Shown one piece after another: positions 61,219 through 64,000 of a DNA stretch of 64,000 bases. A program made the position numbers and the translations under genes. The stretch covers positions 62,001 through 126,000 of the forward strand of contig NZ_MJAH01000004.1 of NCBI RefSeq assembly GCF_001746295.1, in the 5' to 3' direction. The DNA comes from Streptomyces sp. LUP47B. GTDB taxonomy: Bacteria; Actinomycetota; Actinomycetes; Streptomycetales; Streptomycetaceae. Each line of letters starts with the position of its first letter. The stretch's first letter is position 1. The notes beneath the pieces are model-generated. The model was not told the DNA's origin and searched no databases. It saw only the letters and a program-made list of their open reading frames with translations.

Positions 61219-61287
61219 CCACCCGTATGACACGCTGGTCCCAGCGCCCGCACCGACGACGGGCCGGGACGGTGAGGTGTACGGGGC

Positions 61288-63363
61288 GTGCGTGCAGGGC
61301 GTTGGCGGCGGGTGGCCAGTCAGGTCGGGCGGAGCGTCACGGTATGGGTCGTCTCGACCCTGACGATGCTGGTCCTTGCGGGCATCCTGCCGGACTTCCG
61401 GCTCCAGTCCCCGACCGGTGACAGCGCGACCCGGATCGCGGTCACGGCGGCGTTCGGCGCCGGAGCCTTCGGTGTGCTGTCGGCCGTCGTGTGGCCGCTG
61501 CTCGTACGGCTGTTCCTGCTCGTGCCGACCCTGGTGCTCGGACTCCTCGTCTTCTTCCTCAACGGGGCGCTGCTGCTGCTCGCCCTGCGCCTGAACCCCG
61601 CAGAGCGCGGCGACGCCGCCCCGGAGACCGCGGTCGTGGTGGCCGCCGTGATGTCCGCGGTCGCCTCCGCCACCGGCGGTGCCCTCGCGGTGCGCGACGA
61701 CGACGCCTACCGGCGCCGCCTGTACCGGCTCGCCGACCGACGCCGCAGAGGCGGCCCGGTGGGTCCGGCCGGCCCCGGCACGGTCTTCCTCCAGCTCGAC
61801 GGAGTGGGCCACGACGTCCTGCTGGCCGCGGTCGGCAACGGCCTGATGCCCACGATCGCCCGCTGGCTGGGCCAGGGCGACAAGCCCGGCCGCGCGGCAC
61901 GCCCCACCCACCGGCTCACCCCCTGGCGCACCGACTGGTCCAGCCAGACCGGTGCCAGCCAGCTCGGCATCCTGCACGGCAGCAACCACGACGTCCCCGC
62001 CTTCCGCTGGTACGAGAAGGACCGCGGCGAGGTGATGGTCTGCAACCGCCCGACCAGTGCCGTCGAACTCCAGCAGCGGGCCGTGGCACAGGCGGGACAC
62101 GGCGGACTCCTCGCCGTGGACGGCGCGAGCCGCGGCAACCTCTTCTCCGGCGGCGCCGAGGAACAGGCCCTCGTCCTGTCCATCGCCACCCGCCGCCGCA
62201 GCCGCGAGACCCGCTCCCGGGCCGGCTACTTCGCCTACTTCTCCGACCCGGCCAACGCCGTCCGCACCGCCATGTCGTTCCTCGCCGAGGTCGGCCGCGA
62301 GATCGGCCAGTCGACCCGCACCCGGATACGCAAGGAGCGTCCCCGGGTGGGCCGCGGGGGCCTGTACCCGCTCGTCCGCGCCTTCGCGACCGTCGTGGAA
62401 CGCGACGTCGTGGTCGCCGCCGTCATGGGGGACATGCTCGCCGGGCGTACGGCCGTCTACGCCGACCTCGTCGCCTACGACGAGGTCGCCCACCACTCCG
62501 GGCCGACGAGCCGGGACGCCGCGAAGGTACTGGAGCGCCTGGACCGCTCGCTCGCGCTGATCGAGAACGTCGCCGAACACGCCCCGCGTCCGTACCGGAT
62601 CGTCGTCCTCTCCGACCACGGCCAGAGCCCCGGCGAGACCTTCCGCACCCGCTACGGGCTCACCCTCGGCGACCTGGTCCGGGCCGGCTGCGGGCTGCCC
62701 GTGTCGCGCAAGGCGGAGCGCACCCACAGCGGGGCCGAGGCCCGCGCCGCCGTCCGTGCCGCGCTGCGCCGGCCGGGCAAGGAGGGGCGCGAGCAGTACC
62801 GGCCCGCGCGTGACTCCGAGCCGATCGTGCTGGCCTCCGGCAACCTCGGCCTGGTCTCCTTCCCGGACGTGCATCACCGGATGAGCAAGGAGGAGATGGA
62901 CGCGAGGCACCCGGCTCTGCTGGCCACTCTCGCCAACCATCCCGGTGTCGGCTTCCTCCTGGTGCGCAGCGAGGAGCACGGTGGGGTGGTGCTGGGGCCG
63001 TTCGGCAAGGAGATCCCCCTCGACCGGCTCGACGACGATCCCGGGCCGTTGGCCGACTTCGGGCCCGGCGCGGTCGAGGCGATACGCCGTACGCACTCCT
63101 TTCCGCACACCGCCGACATCATGGTCAACTCCTGGTACGACCCGGCGGAGGGCGAGGTGCTCGCCTTCGAGGAGCAGATCGGGTCGCACGGCGGGCTGGG
63201 CGGTGCGCAGGCCAAACCGTTCCTGTTGTCGCCGCTCGCCCTGTCCGCGCCGCCCGAGCCACTCGCCGGGGCAGAGCGGGTGCACGACGTGCTGCGGAGG
63301 TGGCTCGACGAGGCCGGGGGTCCTCAAGTGCCGTTGCAGAAGCCCGAGGAGAAGGCCGCGTAG
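61288..63363 (+). CDS. Phage-holin-4-like membrane domain fused to alkaline-phosphatase-superfamily phosphodiesterase
   Basis: The protein has 691 residues. Residues ~15-130 are hydrophobic (about four helices; VWVVSTLTMLVLAGILPDF, LRLNPA) and match the phage_holin_4_2 (DUF360) superfamily, common in non-phage loci. Residues ~155-680 form an AP-superfamily domain with LQLDGVGHDVL (metal ligand Asp), TGASQLGILHG, LVAYDEVAHHSGP (Asp, His), VVLSDHGQSPG (Asp-His) and EQIGSHGGLGG (His). It could cleave phosphodiesters outside the membrane or remove a lipid-linked group. GTG start 61288; substrate unknown. Confidence 0.9.
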   Translation: MRAGRWRRVASQVGRSVTVWVVSTLTMLVLAGILPDFRLQSPTGDSATRIAVTAAFGAGAFGVLSAVVWPLLVRLFLLVPTLVLGLLVFFLNGALLLLALRLNPAERGDAAPETAVVVAAVMSAVASATGGALAVRDDDAYRRRLYRLADRRRRGGPVGPAGPGTVFLQLDGVGHDVLLAAVGNGLMPTIARWLGQGDKPGRAARPTHRLTPWRTDWSSQTGASQLGILHGSNHDVPAFRWYEKDRGEVMVCNRPTSAVELQQRAVAQAGHGGLLAVDGASRGNLFSGGAEEQALVLSIATRRRSRETRSRAGYFAYFSDPANAVRTAMSFLAEVGREIGQSTRTRIRKERPRVGRGGLYPLVRAFATVVERDVVVAAVMGDMLAGRTAVYADLVAYDEVAHHSGPTSRDAAKVLERLDRSLALIENVAEHAPRPYRIVVLSDHGQSPGETFRTRYGLTLGDLVRAGCGLPVSRKAERTHSGAEARAAVRAALRRPGKEGREQYRPARDSEPIVLASGNLGLVSFPDVHHRMSKEEMDARHPALLATLANHPGVGFLLVRSEEHGGVVLGPFGKEIPLDRLDDDPGPLADFGPGAVEAIRRTHSFPHTADIMVNSWYDPAEGEVLAFEEQIGSHGGLGGAQAKPFLLSPLALSAPPEPLAGAERVHDVLRRWLDEAGGPQVPLQKPEEKAA

Positions 63364-63391
63364 TTGTCCGGCTGCGGGCCGGTGGGGGCCG

Positions 63392-63440
63392 GTCGCGCAC
63401 ACGCGGCGGAGCCGTATATCGATACAGCCCGCTCCCCTGG
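63392..63440. repeat. Dispersed Streptomyces-type repeat, copy 2
   Basis: It contains CACGCGGCGGAGCCG and GATACAGCCCG and matches 45415-45462 at about 80%. It fills most of the spacer between the holin/phosphodiesterase gene and the MoxR gene. Confidence 0.7.
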
Positions 63441-63539
63441 TGGGTCCGGTCGGCCTGAGAAAAATCGGCTGCGTCTCTTCGGCCCGGCGCGGACACTGTT
63501 CGAGTTGCCCTTTCTCGAACACTCCCTGGAGCCACCGCT

Positions 63540-64000
63540 TTGCAGGCTGCCGTCACCGTGTCGCCCTCCCGTATCCCCGAGCTTCTCCTCGGCCTCGCCA
63601 CCGTGCGGCCCGTCTTCGTCTGGGGCGCCCCCGGCATCGGCAAGTCGTCCCTCGTCAGGGAGTTCGCCGCCTCGCTGGGCCTGGAGTGCGTGAGCCTGAT
63701 CGGTACGCAGCTCGCTCCCGAGGACCTCATCGGGGTGCCCCAGATCCGGGACGGGCGGTCGGTGTTCTGTCCGCCGGAATCCATCGCGCGCGACGAGCCG
63801 TACTGTCTCTTCCTGGACGAGCTGAACGCGGCAACGCCGGATGTGCAGAAGGCGTTCTACTCGCTGATCCTGGACCGCCGCATCGGCGACTACGAACTCC
63901 CCAAGGGCTCCATCGTCATCGGTGCCGGAAACCGGGCCACCGACAACGCCCTCGCCCGGCCCATCGCGTCCGCCCTCGTCAACCGTCTCACCCATGTCCA
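63540..64000 (+). CDS. MoxR-family AAA+ ATPase (5' part)
   Basis: The frame runs to the right edge, so only about 153 codons are seen. Walker A is GAPGIGKSSLV, Walker B CLFLDELNAATPDVQ, with TQLAPEDLIGVPQIRDG between and sensor-like GNRATDN. These match the N-terminal half of MoxR AAA+ ATPases, which work as chaperones with VWA-domain proteins. TTG 63540 has GGAG nine bases upstream; GTG 63558 is the alternative. Confidence 0.88.
   Translation, partial: MQAAVTVSPSRIPELLLGLATVRPVFVWGAPGIGKSSLVREFAASLGLECVSLIGTQLAPEDLIGVPQIRDGRSVFCPPESIARDEPYCLFLDELNAATPDVQKAFYSLILDRRIGDYELPKGSIVIGAGNRATDNALARPIASALVNRLTHV

Noticed and set aside
1..64000. tRNA, rRNA or antibiotic biosynthetic gene cluster
   Set aside because: No cloverleaf-like sequences, rRNA signatures, or PKS, NRPS or terpene synthase modules were noticed on either strand; ccr and methyltransferases alone do not make a cluster.

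Overview
The window is chromosomal DNA of a Streptomyces (or a very close actinobacterium). The DNA is very GC-rich with G/C at almost every third codon position, GTG/TTG starts are common, and many genes are coupled by 4-base ATGA/GTGA overlaps. Streptomyces hallmarks include a crotonyl-CoA carboxylase/reductase with MeaA, a gvpOAFGYZJLSK gas-vesicle cluster, a SpoIIE/GAF/HATPase regulator and a SigB-family sigma factor. From memory, the gene order resembles the right-arm side of the S. coelicolor core (ccr/meaA, then gvp, then a SigB paralogue). No rRNA, tRNA, CRISPR array, intact IS or antibiotic cluster was seen.

Layout. 1-6.1 kb (minus strand): ethylmalonyl-CoA pathway genes meaA (cut by the window edge) and ccr, a TetR regulator, and a tandem-duplicated 3-hydroxyacyl-CoA dehydrogenase. 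6.5-18.9 kb: mixed single genes (HEAT protein, acetyltransferase, RidA, secreted S33 peptidase, Rv2578c-like radical SAM protein, SRPBCC, MFS transporter with an unusual C-terminus, SpoIIE-type phosphatase, methyltransferase, membrane acyltransferase). 19.1-26.0 kb: a coupled peptidase operon (DppA-like M55, M20, S9, S66), then a secreted CocE/X-Pro peptidase. 26.0-32.5 kb: small enzymes, including an arginase-fold protein lacking metal-ligand histidines. 32.7-43.2 kb: one long co-directional run of NDH-2, transketolase, LigD-type polymerase and ten gvp genes. 43.2-48.6 kb: small membrane protein, methyltransferase, a diacylglycerol-kinase pseudogene split by a 172-bp MITE, ABC-F ATPase, release-factor-like protein. 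48.7-55.9 kb: a five-gene stress operon ending in a large catalase behind a SigB-type promoter, a pyruvate oxidase-like enzyme and a SigB-family sigma factor. 56.2-64 kb: secreted repeat protein, an aminotransferase-fold protein without its PLP lysine coupled to an MBL hydrolase, DedA plus a second MBL hydrolase, a resolvase-fold mini-protein, a holin-domain/phosphodiesterase fusion, and the start of a MoxR ATPase.

Main themes. (1) Short palindromic or dispersed repeats have entered genes, sometimes in frame (meaA N-terminus, S9 peptidase) and sometimes destructively (the MITE in the kinase gene). (2) The gas-vesicle genes are physically continuous with redox, carbon-metabolism and DNA end-joining genes, and the upstream NDH-2 has a long repeat-built disordered tail. 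(3) The stress operon, its SigB-like promoter and a SigB-family sigma gene lie within 7 kb. (4) Several proteins keep a known enzyme fold but have lost catalytic residues and may have new roles.
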